This document shows positions 11,420-23,198 of a stretch of 64,000 bases of DNA, one piece after another (the stretch's first letter is position 1; the number at the start of each line of letters is the position of its first letter). The stretch lies in contig NW_026262668.1 in the NCBI RefSeq assembly GCF_021869535.1, positions 75,723,558-75,787,557 of the forward strand, in the 5' to 3' direction. The translations under genes were made by a program, and so were the position numbers. The notes beneath the pieces were generated by a model that did not search any database, was not told the origin of the DNA, and saw only the letters and a list, made by a program, of their open reading frames with translations. The stretch is from Mytilus californianus. Taxonomy: Eukaryota > Mollusca > Bivalvia > Mytilida > Mytilidae.

Positions 11420-11870
11420 GATACAAAGGGGAATTCAAAACTCTTTATTTGGAGGAAAACTGACACCGCCATGGTAAACAACGGAAGACGACGATTAGGT
11501 AAACAAGTACATAAAACTCAAGACTGAAGAACATGAACCCCACCAAAAAACTCCGAAAGGGTAAACAGTTCCACTATATGAACCCGAAATGTTGCTCATC
11601 GTAAGTACGAATTCAATGGAATGTGTCATTCAGGAATGTCACAATCAAAGAAACGAGAACGGGATTGTGGTTACGACAATTAGAACATATCCATGGTCAT
11701 TTGTAACACAGATATTCCATAACGGTCAACCAACTGGTAGTGTTGTCCGTCAAACTTTCGGAAGGAAGACTTCAATTTTACCACTTTGGACACTTGGTTC
11801 AATGTATATAACCTAAGAAGAATTCTGTAAAATATGATTACTTTTAATTTTGCTTTAAATACATCCATGA
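11420..11870 (-). pseudogene. PLE-3a: RT C-terminus and tail, minus strand
   Basis: Minus-strand fragment. From 11868 one frame reads the RT thumb end (VKLKSSFRKFDGQHYQLVDRYGISVLQM, stated in two parts: VKLKSSFRKF then QLVDRYGISVLQM). It is followed by the family's 3' tail (words GGTGGGGTTCATGTT, CCATGGCGGTGTCAG, CCCCTTTGTATCTTCCG) down to about 11420. It meets PLE-3b head to head at about 11870. Fragmentary and non-functional. Confidence 0.65.
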
Positions 11871-12880
11871 AAAATAAGTTGTTGTCCTTGCAGATGAAGC
11901 CCCAAATAATATCGTTTTTGAGTGTAAATCACATTACAAAAACTGCTTGATAAAGGAATTAGTTATTGACAATTCACTTGGTAACTCATTATATAATCCC
12001 CACGACACTTACCAAGGAGGAAATCCTGGATAATCATAAATCTGTTCTATGTTTCTTTGGAATTTTTACCAAAGATAAAGAACTGGATCTTCCTTTACGT
12101 TCATTCAAACAAAAAAAAATATCAGAAACTGACATTGTCAAGATGCTTGATTTTTTGGTTGACAACATATTTGTACCGATTGGAGGACGTGTTTTTCAAC
12201 AAATTATCTCCATTCCCATTAGAAACAACTGTGCTTCTTTCCTTACGACTTGTTGCTTTAATCATACGAGTCAAACTTCATACATGAGCTTCTTAGGAAG
12301 AACGAAAGATGCAAGCATTATCCTTTAACTTCACGTTATGCTATAAAGATGATGACTTCTCACAAAATAATTCAACTTTGATGACAATATTGAACGCATC
12401 TATCCAATCGAACTTGAAATAGACAATAGATACAGTTAAGTCTGCCTCATATCTTGACTGCATGAAATGAAAATAGAAAATATTTATGTAGGAAAACAGT
12501 TGAACCTGTGTAGTTTGTTTGATTTTCAAATAGTTTAAATTTGAGATAAACAAATAATACTAATGTTTATGCATTTTTTTAAAACTGGAAATCGGAAACA
12601 AATAAATAATTTAATTACTTCAGTACTAAAACTAGCTTCAAACTCGTAACAACAATCCAGTTCTCTTTTCCTTGAAAGTGACAGTACCAAATGTGATTTA
12701 TCACCGGATTGTTACATGAGCAACACGATGAGTGACACTAGTGTAGCAGAATCTGTTTGCCTTCCAGAGCACCTGAGTACACTTCGATTTTTAGTGGGGC
12801 TTGTGCTTCTCAATTCTTATTTTTCTGTGTAATGTTTTGTTTTTGTTTTTGTCTTATGATCGTTTTGTTTTCAGTGATGA
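11870..12880 (+). pseudogene. PLE-3b: RT N-terminal part fused to later RT and tail, plus strand
   Basis: Plus-strand fragment starting at the beginning of the RT domain (VVLADEAPNNIVF, about 11880). It runs through KSVLCFFGIFTKDKELDLPL (about 12025-12100) and then jumps by an internal deletion to KMLDFLVDNIFVPIGGRVFQQ (about 12140-12205). After FLGRTKDASIIL, RT sequence continues out of frame to about 12470. The tail (12650-12870) contains ATGAGCAACACGATGAG, GTGGGGCTTGTG and T-rich sequence shared with the ends of PLE-1 and PLE-6. Stops, frameshifts and the missing palm segment make it a pseudogene. Confidence 0.68.
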
Positions 12881-13788
12881 TTGTTGAATCCTTGGTTTTC
12901 TTTTTTCTCTTTTATCAAGTTTGTCCTGAGCCGGGAAGATAACCTCCAATTTCCAAAGCAGCGCAAAATTGAGCATCATAGGATTGTCCCATAATTTGCA
13001 AGTCGTGTTATCTTTTAGAATTCTTTTTTCTAAATTATGCCCCTGTTCAAATAAAACCATTGTATTCTTGAAAACTGCTACACATGTACATTAAAAACCC
13101 CTTTCAGCTTTTTTTTCTCTCGTAAAAATGATGCGATTAAACATGCATCTATATGTTGTTGGAGGATCTTTAAATCCAAATAGCCAATCAGGTTCACGTT
13201 TTATATTTCTTTTTGCCCCTCTTTTATACAAAATTTGAGCACAAACGAGCCTTCCATATGTTTTAAAATTTAGCTTTTCTTTCGAGTTAAATTTTCTAGG
13301 TTGTGCAAAGAAATGATGAACATGAAAGAAGACGTCTAAAGCCTTAAAAATACTGTGATTAAGTGACGGACAATAACGAATCTTCATAAGAAAAAGACCC
13401 CAAAATCTATAAATATGTTGACCGATTTCAACCTTTTTCACTGTTATGTTTATTTCTGCTGCAAATATATTCAGCCGTGATCTAGCGATGTTATGATACA
13501 GTAGATTTGATAGTAGTCTGTTATATTTCATTTTTTTCTATATTATTTGTGGCAAATATTAATGTAATGCCAAAATTAAAAAATAACAAAAAATGCAACA
13601 AAATATGTATGAAATATTTCTGCAACACGAGTGTTTAGTTTGGCGAGTTCTGTACTTCAAAATATTATTAGAAATAGAACATCTCATTCTGTTCGACCAG
13701 TGAAAAAAGTTGAAAAAACAAAAATAGCAAGGAAAATTCAAAACGGAAAGTCCCTTATTATATTGCTAAATCAATAACTCAGACACAT
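12881..13788. other. non-coding; one unsupported minus frame
   Basis: A 146-codon minus frame (13531-13091) is the longest here. It is Lys/Phe-rich with a run of basic residues near the end; I recognise no domain and see no splice or promoter context. I treat it as probably chance. Confidence 0.4.
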
Positions 13789-13789
13789 C

Positions 13790-14340
13790 AAACGAATGGA
13801 AAACAACTGTCATATTCCTGACTTCGTACAGGCATTTCCTTATGTAGAATTTGGTGGATTATACCTGGTTTTATAGCTAGCTAAACCTCTCACTTGTATG
13901 ACAGTCGAATAAAATTCCATTATATTGACAATGTGTGAACAAAACAAACAGACATAATTGGTAAAAAAATTTAAAATTGGGGTACAGCAGTCAACATTGT
14001 GTTATAATCTTAATCACTATGAAAACAAACAAATATGTCAAAAAGAAAAACAAAATGGCTTATAGACAAAGCACATAAACAAAAATGAAAGACAATAATA
14101 CAAAAAATTACCATAGCACAATAAAACAATGGCGGGATGTATAAGTACCGAACCACGTCAAAAGAATATTACCACAAATGGACTAAACAGTAAAGGTTAA
14201 TAATATACAAAAAATAAAAGAACATTATAAAACGTAATTAAGATGATAAACAACGTCAGTACTTATAATCTATATTTCAAGACCATCATGTATGATCTAT
14301 TATGAATAAGAAACTGCAAGTACTTGTTATTGACTATATA
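13790..14340. repeat. dispersed repeat R2, copy 2
   Basis: Shares the ordered blocks listed for 7440-8060, including TTTTATAGCTAGCTAAACC and GCGGGATGTATAAGTAC. It is non-coding and more diverged at its ends. Confidence 0.65.
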
Positions 14341-14752
14341 AAATAGAAATATTATATCCTTGTGTTTCAAAAACCTCAAACATCATGGATATCCACATTG
14401 AATGCTAGTATGTTACCTCCATCTATTCGGCTATCTTGCGTTAGTATTGAAAGCATATTGAAACATGTTGCGATTATGATGTCCATTGTCTTGTCTATGG
14501 TTCTGTAAAATAATTGAATAAATTGAAGAAACCACTATTGTGTGTTGTTCTTGTATGATCAAGTATTATTTGAGCTAGATTGAATACCTCTTCACAACAG
14601 CAACACGTGTACATTATACTTTAATCATTCTTGACCATTTAAATAATAACTTCTATCATGTAGTAAATAGTGAGAACACACAAACATGCTTAACAATCTA
14701 TACAAATGAACGAATGAAATGTGTAAATAAATTGTATATTAGTGTAAGAATG
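14341..14752. other. no recognisable feature
   Basis: AT-rich sequence leading to the left edge of the Ngaro-like element. I see no gene or repeat. Confidence 0.5.
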
Positions 14753-15081
14753 TAAATTTATTGGAAATAAAAACATTTTTGTCTGCAAGTTCAGATAATC
14801 ATTGAGGATTAAGTAATATCTACTGTGTAGTAATTTTATCTGGGGATTAGCCATCTGGGGTCTAGGGCAGTATTGTACATCATGAGTGTAGAAACGTTAT
14901 CTCCCGCCTGAGGCCAATGTATGCTATGGTCAAATAAGGACGTGGATTAGCCAGTTATTGGGAGGGAAATTAAGATCAGATTATTGCATGAACTTGGACA
15001 TGCAGTCATTCAGCTAATTTCTCTGAAAGAAGAAACATCTTTTATTTGAAACTTGGAAAATATTTTGTAACTTTTTGCAAA
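14753..15081 (+). repeat. split direct repeat A1
   Basis: 329 bp, the same length as A2 at 26504-26832 with four substitutions and no indels by my count (about 98.8% identity). It begins TAAATTTATTGGAAATAAAA and ends CTTTTTGCAAA. It marks the 5' end of the Ngaro-like element and probably carries its promoter and leader. Confidence 0.9.
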
Positions 15082-15342
15082 AATCGCTGTGTATAGCTGA
15101 AGCTAAAATTGTGAGGTTGTAGTTGTCTTTTCAAAAAAGGAGGTTACTCATTGTATGCAGATTTGTGTGTGAGATTCAGAGAGCTGACTGCATTTAAAGA
15201 CTTTGCCAGAGTTGATTTCCAACTACTTGTTAAATTCCAAAGATCTGAGTAGGGCCCATCTTTGTTGAAAGTACAGCTATACTTCAGGTAAAAGCGAACC
15301 TTAAATTATTTTAATTATAATTTCAATTTTTGCCTTTGAACC

Positions 15343-15930
15343 ATGGTCAGACGTGCATTAATTTTTGGTCACTCTTTTATTCATAGATTGGAATCATTTG
15401 TGTTTAAAAATGGCTATCAGGGATGGTTTAATTTGGGCTTTGATGGTACAGACATTCAAGTAGAATATTTCGGTTTGGGTGGAAGTACGTTTCGTCCGGG
15501 CCCAAAATGCGTTCAAAGGCAAGAATTTATCAAAATTTTTGATGATTATAAGCCTCATTGTGTTTTTCTTCAAATTGGCGGCAATGATTTATCCACTGAA
15601 TCAAATCCCGCTAGATTAGCAAGAGATATAATAGTTTTTGCCGATTACATAATCAAATGCTATGATGTTCGTCTCATGATTATAGGTCAGTTGCTCCCGA
15701 GATACTCCTGGGGTTTGAAAGACAATTATAATAACAAAGTTATAGAGATAAACAAAGAGCCACGAAAAAATGTATATCAACGTTGTGATATTAGCTACTG
15801 GCAGCACAGGGGTTTTTGGAAAAACACTCGAGCACTGTTAGCAAATGACAAGGTGCATTTTAATGCTATAGGTATGGTCAAATATGCCAAGAGTATTCGT
15901 TCAGCTGTAGGTAGTCCAGCTCGAAGTTAA
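15343..15930 (+). CDS. SGNH-hydrolase-like protein of the Ngaro-like element
   Basis: An intact 195-codon frame. All four SGNH (GDSL-type esterase) consensus blocks are present: Ser11 in IFGHSF, the block II glycine in FGLGGS (about 44-48), Asn81 in IGGND, and Asp169/His172 in NDKVHF. Such hydrolase domains are known in some Ngaro/DIRS and CR1 retroelements, where their role is unclear; ester hydrolysis or lipid interaction has been suggested. There is no signal peptide or membrane segment. It lies 262 bp after repeat A1 and about 500 bp before the RT frame on the same strand. The ATG at 15343 is the first in frame. It is the only uninterrupted element frame, whereas the RT is broken. Confidence 0.75.
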   Translation: MVRRALIFGHSFIHRLESFVFKNGYQGWFNLGFDGTDIQVEYFGLGGSTFRPGPKCVQRQEFIKIFDDYKPHCVFLQIGGNDLSTESNPARLARDIIVFADYIIKCYDVRLMIIGQLLPRYSWGLKDNYNNKVIEINKEPRKNVYQRCDISYWQHRGFWKNTRALLANDKVHFNAIGMVKYAKSIRSAVGSPARS

Positions 15931-16418
15931 ATAGTTATTTTATCACTTTTGTTTGATATTGATGCAATTATCTAATATACAAAAATTTGAAATGGAGGCT
16001 CTTATCATGTGGTAACTTGACAAATTATTATGGTTATTTACTGAAAATATGGTACTACATTACTACTTAATTTATATTATTTAACATATGTTTCCTCTGT
16101 CTTGCTTTGATTTATCACGGTTGTGACACAAGAATGGTTGACATTACTAATGTCTTATATTGTTACATGGTTCAGTTACATGTTATGTTTTACATGTGGA
16201 TTAACTATTTAATCATTTTCCATGTACATACATGTGTATTGATTTTGGTTCAAGCAGAGGAACATACTAAATGGTTTATTACCCTATATGGTTGTGTCAC
16301 AATAGGGTAAATTGGTTGTAAAATTTAATTTTACATGTTTTCTATACATACAATATTTGTAGTTCTGGAGTTATTATATCAGTATATATAAATTTTCAAT
16401 TCAATATCGGTTGAATCT
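15931..16418. other. spacer between hydrolase and RT frames
   Basis: AT-rich, with stops in all frames; nothing else recognised. Confidence 0.5.
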
Positions 16419-17780
16419 ATGTATTTATTTACACATTGGTTTTCAATAAATTCTTCTTTTTCAAGATCTGAATTAAATTTTCCTCGAAATCATAATAGCG
16501 CCAGAGAAAATCCAGTTGTAGTACAATCAAGTTTTGAAAAAGAATTAAAGTTGGGGCGTATTAAAGGTCCCTTCAAAAATGCACCTTTCCCTAACTTTAT
16601 TTGTTCCCCTTTAGGGTTAGTTCCAAAGAAAGAGCCGAATTCATTTAGATTACTTCATGATTTGTCCTACCCTCAAGGAAATTCAGTTAATTCTGGTATT
16701 TCTCCATAATTTTCAGTAGTGCAATACCAAAATATTGAGACAGTTATAGAATTAGTCCAGTTGTATGGTTCACGGTGTCTAATGGCTAAAAGTGACATTA
16801 AAGACGCATTTCGCTTAATTCCTATTTCAGAAAAGAATCATCATTTATTAGGATTTCAGTGGGATAGTAAATATTATTATGACGCATCTCTACCAATGGG
16901 ACAATCCTCGTCCTGTCAGTTATTTGATGCTTTTTCAACGGCACTTCAATGGATTTTAAATGAGACATTTCACATTCATAGGGTATCTCACTTACTTGAT
17001 GATTTTTTCTTTGTAGGAAAGTGTGGTACTAATAATTGTTTGACAGCATTGCAAACTTTTATGAGCCTTGCTGAGAAAGTGGGGGTTCCCATAAAAATGG
17101 AAGAAAAGAACTCCCAACAACCTTGTAATATATGGGATTGATTCCGTCAAATGGTTGCTTGTCTACCTGATGAAAAAACTCAAAAAAATTCCCTATTACT
17201 CAATAAATACAAATGTAAACGTAGTGTAACTTTAAGAGAGTTACAGTCATTATTGGGTCTTTTGAATTTTGCCTGTGGGGTCATTGTTCCAGGTAGAGCT
17301 TTCTTACGCAGATTATTTGATTTGACTATAGGTCATACATCTCCACATTATAGAATAATGTTAAATTCTTAAGCAAGACTAGATCTTATATTATGGGATT
17401 TATTTATTAAAGATTTTAATGGCAAATCATGTTTTTTATATAACAAATGGGTTTCCTCAGATGTTTTGAAACTTTATTCAGATGCTGCTGGGACACATGG
17501 TGGATTTGCTGCTGTTTTTGGCAGTAAATGGTTTGCAGGTGAATGGCCACAGGAGATAAGAAATTTACCCATTACAATAAAAGAACTTTTTCCAATTGTT
17601 TTGGCAATTGATATTTGGAGTTCATTTTTAGCTAACCATAAAATTTTGTTTTTAACCGATAATGCAGCAATTATAAATAAAACATCTTCAAAAGAAAAGA
17701 ATATTATGAAATTGGTCCGGAGATTGGTACTAGCTGCTTTAAAATACAATATTCATTTTCGAGCTAACCCAGCAAACACA
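16419..17780 (+). pseudogene. reverse transcriptase / RNase H of the Ngaro-like element, broken
   Basis: One ancestral + frame interrupted by TAA at 16707-16709, a local frame disturbance with TGA at 17139-17141, and TAA at 17370-17372; the same reading phase resumes each time. RT blocks in order: ICSPLGLVPKKEPNSFRLLHDLS, given as CSPLGLVPKK then FRLLHDLS (about 16600-16665); KSDIKDAF with the first catalytic Asp (about 16788); SLPMGQSSSCQLF (about 16887); and LLDDFFF, the YxDD-equivalent (about 16994). RNase H follows with YSDAAGTHGG (17475), KELFPIVLAI (17581) and LTDNAA (17656). The frame ends abruptly at about 17770, after IHFRAN, at an AT-rich insertion. DIRS-order RTs have this RT-RH layout; the tyrosine recombinase domain is not found. 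Confidence 0.82.
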
Positions 17781-18125
17781 AAAATATTTTTAAAATGTTA
17801 TTAAAATGTTATGTCGAATGTCATGACAATATCGCCAAAAAACGTTAGAAAAATATGAAAGTGTATGGTTGGATAAATATCGCAAAAACATTTTCTAAAA
17901 TATTTCCTAAAATGTTGGCATAATATAAATAAAATATTGTCAAGAAATATCATGATAATGTGAAAAACAATGGCGTATAAAACATTTTTGATAATCTTTA
18001 AAATATTTTCTCGAAACATTTTCTAAACATTTGAAAAATATTATGAACATCAAATAATGTTATAAAAATGTTTTGGGGATATTTTCTTTCCAGTGCCTGA
18101 AAAATGTTTTTAAAATGTTTTTGGT
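17770..18125. mobile_element. AT-rich insertion built from AAAATGTT-like words (probable MITE)
   Basis: It begins CAGCAAACACAAAAATATTT directly at the point where RNase H is cut and ends near AAAATGTTTTTGG. Words such as AAAATATT, AAAATGTT and their complements recur on both strands. It resembles AT-rich MITE-like repeats common in marine invertebrates. The ends are not precisely paired, so limits and class are tentative. Confidence 0.45.
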
Positions 18126-19784
18126 TGATATCTATATCATATCATATCAAATATAAAATTTTCTGTACTTTAAATTATGTTTTTCAGCTTTTTAATATAA
18201 CAAATCATTAGTTTAATAGATACACAAAAATTCATTCTATATACGAACAAGTAGAATAAATCAGTTGTTTTACTAAACATATGACAATTCACAATTCAAA
18301 GTATCTGAAAACAGGAAGTAAATACAAATTTTGACATATCCAAAATGGCAGACACAACTCATCATGGTTAAGCCACTAGCCAAATATGAAGATATTGTGT
18401 TCTGCAGCATTACCGATAGAAGTCATTAAAAATTTGTGTTCATTCAACATACTGAAATATAAGCCAACAGGAAATACGTACATTTTGTATATTAGTGACA
18501 GATACAAAGGCTCACACATCACAGTTCATCACTATCAAACAGCTCACCATATATGAACTCATCCAGTTCAGCAGTATTTGGGAAAACAGTAATGAAAATA
18601 TTTGTTGGACAAAGATAGATGGACAGACAGGCATTGAAATAAAGCCCACATTCCTACTGAATGCCAATGGTATAATGATTAGTTTTTCACTCTCAACATT
18701 TATTACCTCTCTAATACACATCATACACATGTCATCCTGAACATGCATGAAATATTTGCCACTGGACATTAGGCAAACATCAACCAATTCATTATAAAGA
18801 TTTTAAAGTTGAGGTTATATTAACGTGAACTTGTGTCACAAATTCAGATTTTTCAAAATAACTTCTCCATGTTCTCCATCTTAACAAAAATGTTACACTT
18901 CTGGTAGGATTATATCAAAAGTCAATAATTGGCTTAAGAGATAAAGAGCAAAACAATATTTTGCATCAATAATTTGATTTATTTAAGAATACATTTGAAA
19001 AGTCGATCAATTGTCTTATTCAGAATCACTTGGAATGTCTTGTAGAGTCTTAAATCTTTTTCTTGTTGTGCCATGCTTCTGAAAAAAATTAATAAAAATT
19101 TTTTTATTAATCTTACATTTATATATAAACTTCTTAAATATTCCTTTATTAGTGAACAAACCAAGATGCCTGAAGGACACACAGCCCCTCCCCCCCTAAA
19201 AGTTTTGAAACAAATAACAAGTAGTCTCACAATGAAGATATTGACAAATTCTAATTTGGCATTTATGTTATACTTTTAACAATATATATACATGTATATA
19301 GCATTAAACAAGATCAAATATACAATGTACAGTACAGATAAAAACCTTTTCATGCAACCCAGAAAGGGTTTAATTGTCATTCATTAACGCTGTACTTCAT
19401 TTTGTTATAAGAAAAAAAAATAAAGAAAATTGGGACTTCAGATGTGTTTAGTCAAGAGCCTGTTGTTTTATTATACTCATTGATTGTCTATCATATTTGT
19501 TTGGTGTATTGTTTTGATATAAATCAGGCTTTTGGTTTTCTTGTTTTGTTTTGGTTTTTTTGTGGTGGGGGGGGGGGGGTCATTCTATCATGTAGGGGCC
19601 TTTAAAAGCCTGCTACATTTCATATCTTACATGTATTGTCTTTTTTAATTATTAAAATCTGTACGGTGACATAGGATACAGTTTATATTTGTTATTTGTA
19701 TCTAAGGGCATACACTATGTACAATCAGTACTAGTGGTAGTGTATTGAAACACAAATGGAATGCACAAGTATCATCTTAGGAGT
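18126..19784. other. non-coding interior of the element
   Basis: No tyrosine recombinase or other domain is recognised. It contains an R3 fragment (18738-18790, minus) with TGCATGAAATATTTGCCACT and a G-run at about 19566-19580. The two open frames around 18500-18790 overlap on opposite strands and look like chance. Confidence 0.5.
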
Positions 19785-19860
19785 TTAACCCTTTGAGTCC
19801 AAAGCGGACATATATGTCCACCACCGACCGAGTCCCAAGAGGACATATATGTCCATTTCA
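19785..19860 (+). mobile_element. piggyBac left terminus with TTAA and paired palindromes
   Basis: TTAA (19785-19788) is followed at once by CCCTTTGAGTCC, the form expected of a piggyBac-like terminal inverted repeat and its TTAA target. Just inside, the 14-nt perfect palindrome GGACATATATGTCC occurs twice (19806-19819 and 19841-19854). The matching right end (GGACTCAAAGGGTTAA) was not found. Probably the 5' end of the element encoding the transposase at 20841. Confidence 0.6.
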
Positions 19861-20840
19861 GAATTGCGTTTTCTTTAGTATTTCAAATCTCTGTAATTAT
19901 TGGATCAAATTCGGTAAATACACACTCATTTCAAAGATTATAATTCACAGAAGTATTTATGCTCCACATCCTATACTATACGTTGATTATATGCACTTTT
20001 ATGGCCCTTGTATTTAGACATTTTTCAGTTGTAATATAATTTTTGCTTTCGAACGTGTAGAGAAATGATAAAATAATTAGTGTATATTTGTCGTTAAAAC
20101 ATGATAAGTTATATAACATATTTATTTTTATAAACTTTGTCTTATTTTCAGGAATATATATATTGAATGTGGAATGGATAAATTTGTTTGGAAACAGAAG
20201 AAAATGCTTTCATACAGCGTCCGGATGACGTCATTTTGAATCTTACTTTGTGACGTCAAAAATCAGTGCCATAACGTTGTGTGGAGCACCTGTCTGTGCA
20301 TAGAACTATGAAATGTGTAAATTGATACTTTGAAACAATTTTGCACATATAATTGTGTAGTTTGAACTTGTCTATTATCGTGTAACACAATGAATATTAT
20401 TTTCTCAAATATTGTGTGTGTGTATTGAACAATTATATATATGATTAATCAGTATCACTTCTTTTTCTTTCATCTTAATAAAATAAAATTCAAAGTACAA
20501 ATCTTTAGAATTAATTTAGCAATAAGGTTTGTTTACTCCATAAAACTTGTAGTAACACCACAGGAATTTTGGTTTCTTCACACTTAAAACGTATAAAAAT
20601 ACAATGAATTATTTATTTCAACCGGCTCATGTTTTCCATTTTATTTTTGTTGGCTCCTTCTTAGCTTGCAAGGCTTAACATGTCCGTCAAAATAACAGTA
20701 AATCATACCATATCTGTTATCAATCCCCTTAATCACTCGTTAAGATCTCTCACTATCTTCTTGAAAATGCGGAATTCATTTTCCCGAGTTTAAATTTTTA
20801 TATTATATATGAAAATAGTTTGTACGAGGGAATATTCAAA

Positions 20841-23128
20841 ATGTCCGATCAAAGTGATTTTGACGATGAAGGCTCCGAAATGAGCATCCTTGAAGATGAT
20901 GACGACTTTGAGAGTTCTGATTCCGACTCGAATTCAAACAACAATGCAGACTCAACTGATTCTGAGGATGAGTCTGACGTGCTTGTAGTGAGGGGCCCTG
21001 GGTAACTGTAAATGATCCAGAAACATATGAGCATCCGTCAGAAATTGTTCAATTTGAACAACGCATAGGCCCAATAAATCCTCCACAATCAACAGTCACC
21101 CGATAGAATATTTTGACCGCCTTGCATCTGACCCAGCAACAGGAGGGTCACTAATTAATATATTGGTTACAGAAACCAACAGATATGCTCACCAATATAT
21201 ACAACAGGCCGAAAATCCAGTTTAAGGTCATACTGGAATGCTTCTCTTGACTCATGGGTCACAAATACTCCAGCATTTAAGTCTGTGATGCCAAGGAACA
21301 GATTCCAAAATCTTCTTAGATTTTTACATTGCAACAACAATGAGGAAGAAGTTCCACGTGGTCAAGAGGGGCACGACCATGCTCATAAGATCAGACCTGT
21401 CCTGGACCTATTAAATAATACTTGCAAAGACAACTATGAGCTTGCCAGAGACATTACGGTTGATGAATCAATGGTCGGGTTCAAAGTCCGTCACCACTTA
21501 GTACAATACATGCCAGGAAAGAAAAGTCATAGATGGGGACCAAAATGGCATGTTTTAGCAGAGGGCGACACTGGGTAATGTCCTAAAAATAGAAATGTAT
21601 TTGATGGTGGGGGGAAGTATTATGATCCGAAAATAAAATGTTTCAACATGTATACGAAAACTAAGAACAAAATAGTTATTGCTAAATATATGAATATATG
21701 TAAATATGTCACACTGATCATACGCATAAATCAACATACTGATACAAAATAAAAACAAAAAAACAAAAAAATCAGTGACACGTACAGACTAACAGATATA
21801 TTTCATTCGATAGTTCACACTTCCAACTTTTTTTTTATTGAATGTGAATGCTTTTTGAAAATAACATAGAACACATGTAATTCAAATATTTTTGAAAATA
21901 TCAATTTCATTCATATTGAAACGGGCAGATTTAACATATTTACTGTACATAAATAAAACGGTATTTGAGATATGCAAGTGTGTTACTGAGAAAACAAGCC
22001 ACAATCCTTTTACAAATAAACAACAACATGATCATTTCAATCGTTTATTTACTGTCTTGAATTATTATTATTCAGGTATATGAGTACACTTAGTCTGTAT
22101 TGTGGTAAAGGTGGTGCACGTAGTCAACATGGCTCTGGATTCGATTTAGTAACAGATTTGGTGACTCCATTTTATAATAAATGGCACCATGTTTTAGTAG
22201 ATAATGCCTTTTGTAGTCCACATTTATGCCACTACCTCCTTGAAAGAAACACGTATATGACGGGTACAGTAAGGGTTCACAGGAAAGGCATGCCCTCTTC
22301 ATTTAAACGAATCCGTGTTCCAAAAGTAGAACGTGAGGTGCGACAGCAAGGACAATTGATGGTCATGAAATATGGCGATAGAAAGCAGGTCACTTTCCTG
22401 TCAACGTTTTCTGATCCTAGGTGTGTTTCGTATATATATATAACAAAATCGATTCGAATTACTCTTTCGAAAAAAAAAAGTTTAGTCCCAATACAAATGA
22501 AAATAGACGAAATTTGTTTTTTCCTAGTGTTTAATGTGATTTTGTCTAGCACGGATCCATCAAATATACTTTTCATATAAAAAAGAAGACGTGTTATGAT
22601 TGCCAATAAGACAACTTTTCACAAGTGTCAAAATGGCACAGAAATTAACAACTATAGGTCACCGTGCGTGCGGTCTTCAACAATAAGTAAAGCCCATACC
22701 GCATAGTCAGCTTTACAATTTTTTTATTCATTCTATGACCATGAACTGATGATCGGAGTATTAAAGAAAAAAATTGTATCTTTAATTCAGCAAGAAACAC
22801 TCTGCATATATTGAAGACAGGGTTTCATTTAAATGAACATGTCTCTTATGATACTTTGATAAATGTTCACGGATAAAGTTTCAGCTTGCAGAAATCGTCT
22901 TCTGTTGGTTTAGTATGCTAGACTGTTGATATTTTATTAAATTTATTTGTTAGAATTATTCCAACAACTAACGCAAGAGGAGTCAGGAGGGAGGTCCCAA
23001 CAGTTGTTAATATGTACAATAAGAAGATGGGTGGAGTCGATCTAGGTGATCAACATATCCAGTCCTATGACCCTGATGTACGTTCCCTTAAAATGTGGAA
23101 GAAGCTTCTCATCAACATGATTTTGAGA
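20841..23128 (+). pseudogene. piggyBac transposase PB1, split by introns, frameshifted
   Basis: The start at 20841 (MSDQSDFDDEG) opens the acidic N-terminus usual for PGBD proteins. A one-base loss near 21000 shifts the frame into TVNDPETYEHPSE. Then come IEYFDRLASDP, TETNRYA (about 21175), RNRFQNLLRFLHC (about 21297) and DESMVGFK with the first catalytic Asp (about 21463). A probable intron (21575-22075) follows, then GYMSTLSLYCGK, LVDNAFCS with the second Asp (about 22200), another intron (22421-22953, holding an R1 fragment) and MGGVDLGDQ with the third Asp (about 23030). The last exon ends at a GT donor at 23129. All three catalytic aspartates survive, but frameshifts and a stop near 21224 make it a pseudogene. 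The C-terminal Cys-rich domain is missing. Confidence 0.82.
22575..22715 (+). repeat. dispersed repeat R1 fragment inside a piggyBac intron
   Basis: Carries the R1 words GTTATGATTGCCAATAAGAC, CGGTCTTCAACAAT and CCCATACCGCATAGTC. Inserted in the second predicted intron of PB1. Confidence 0.7.
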
Positions 23129-23198
23129 GTAATTGGTACGGAAAAAATACTATTGTATTATAATATCTCAGTTCATTCTAAATCAATGTTTTTTTTAG

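Noticed and set aside
13091..13531. 146-codon minus frame as a host gene
   Set aside because: No recognisable domain, low-complexity Lys/Phe composition, AT-rich surroundings and no splice or promoter context.
18126..19784. Tyrosine recombinase of the Ngaro-like element
   Set aside because: No R-H-R-Y-like blocks could be found in any frame here or at 25150-26293, so I do not claim a recombinase.
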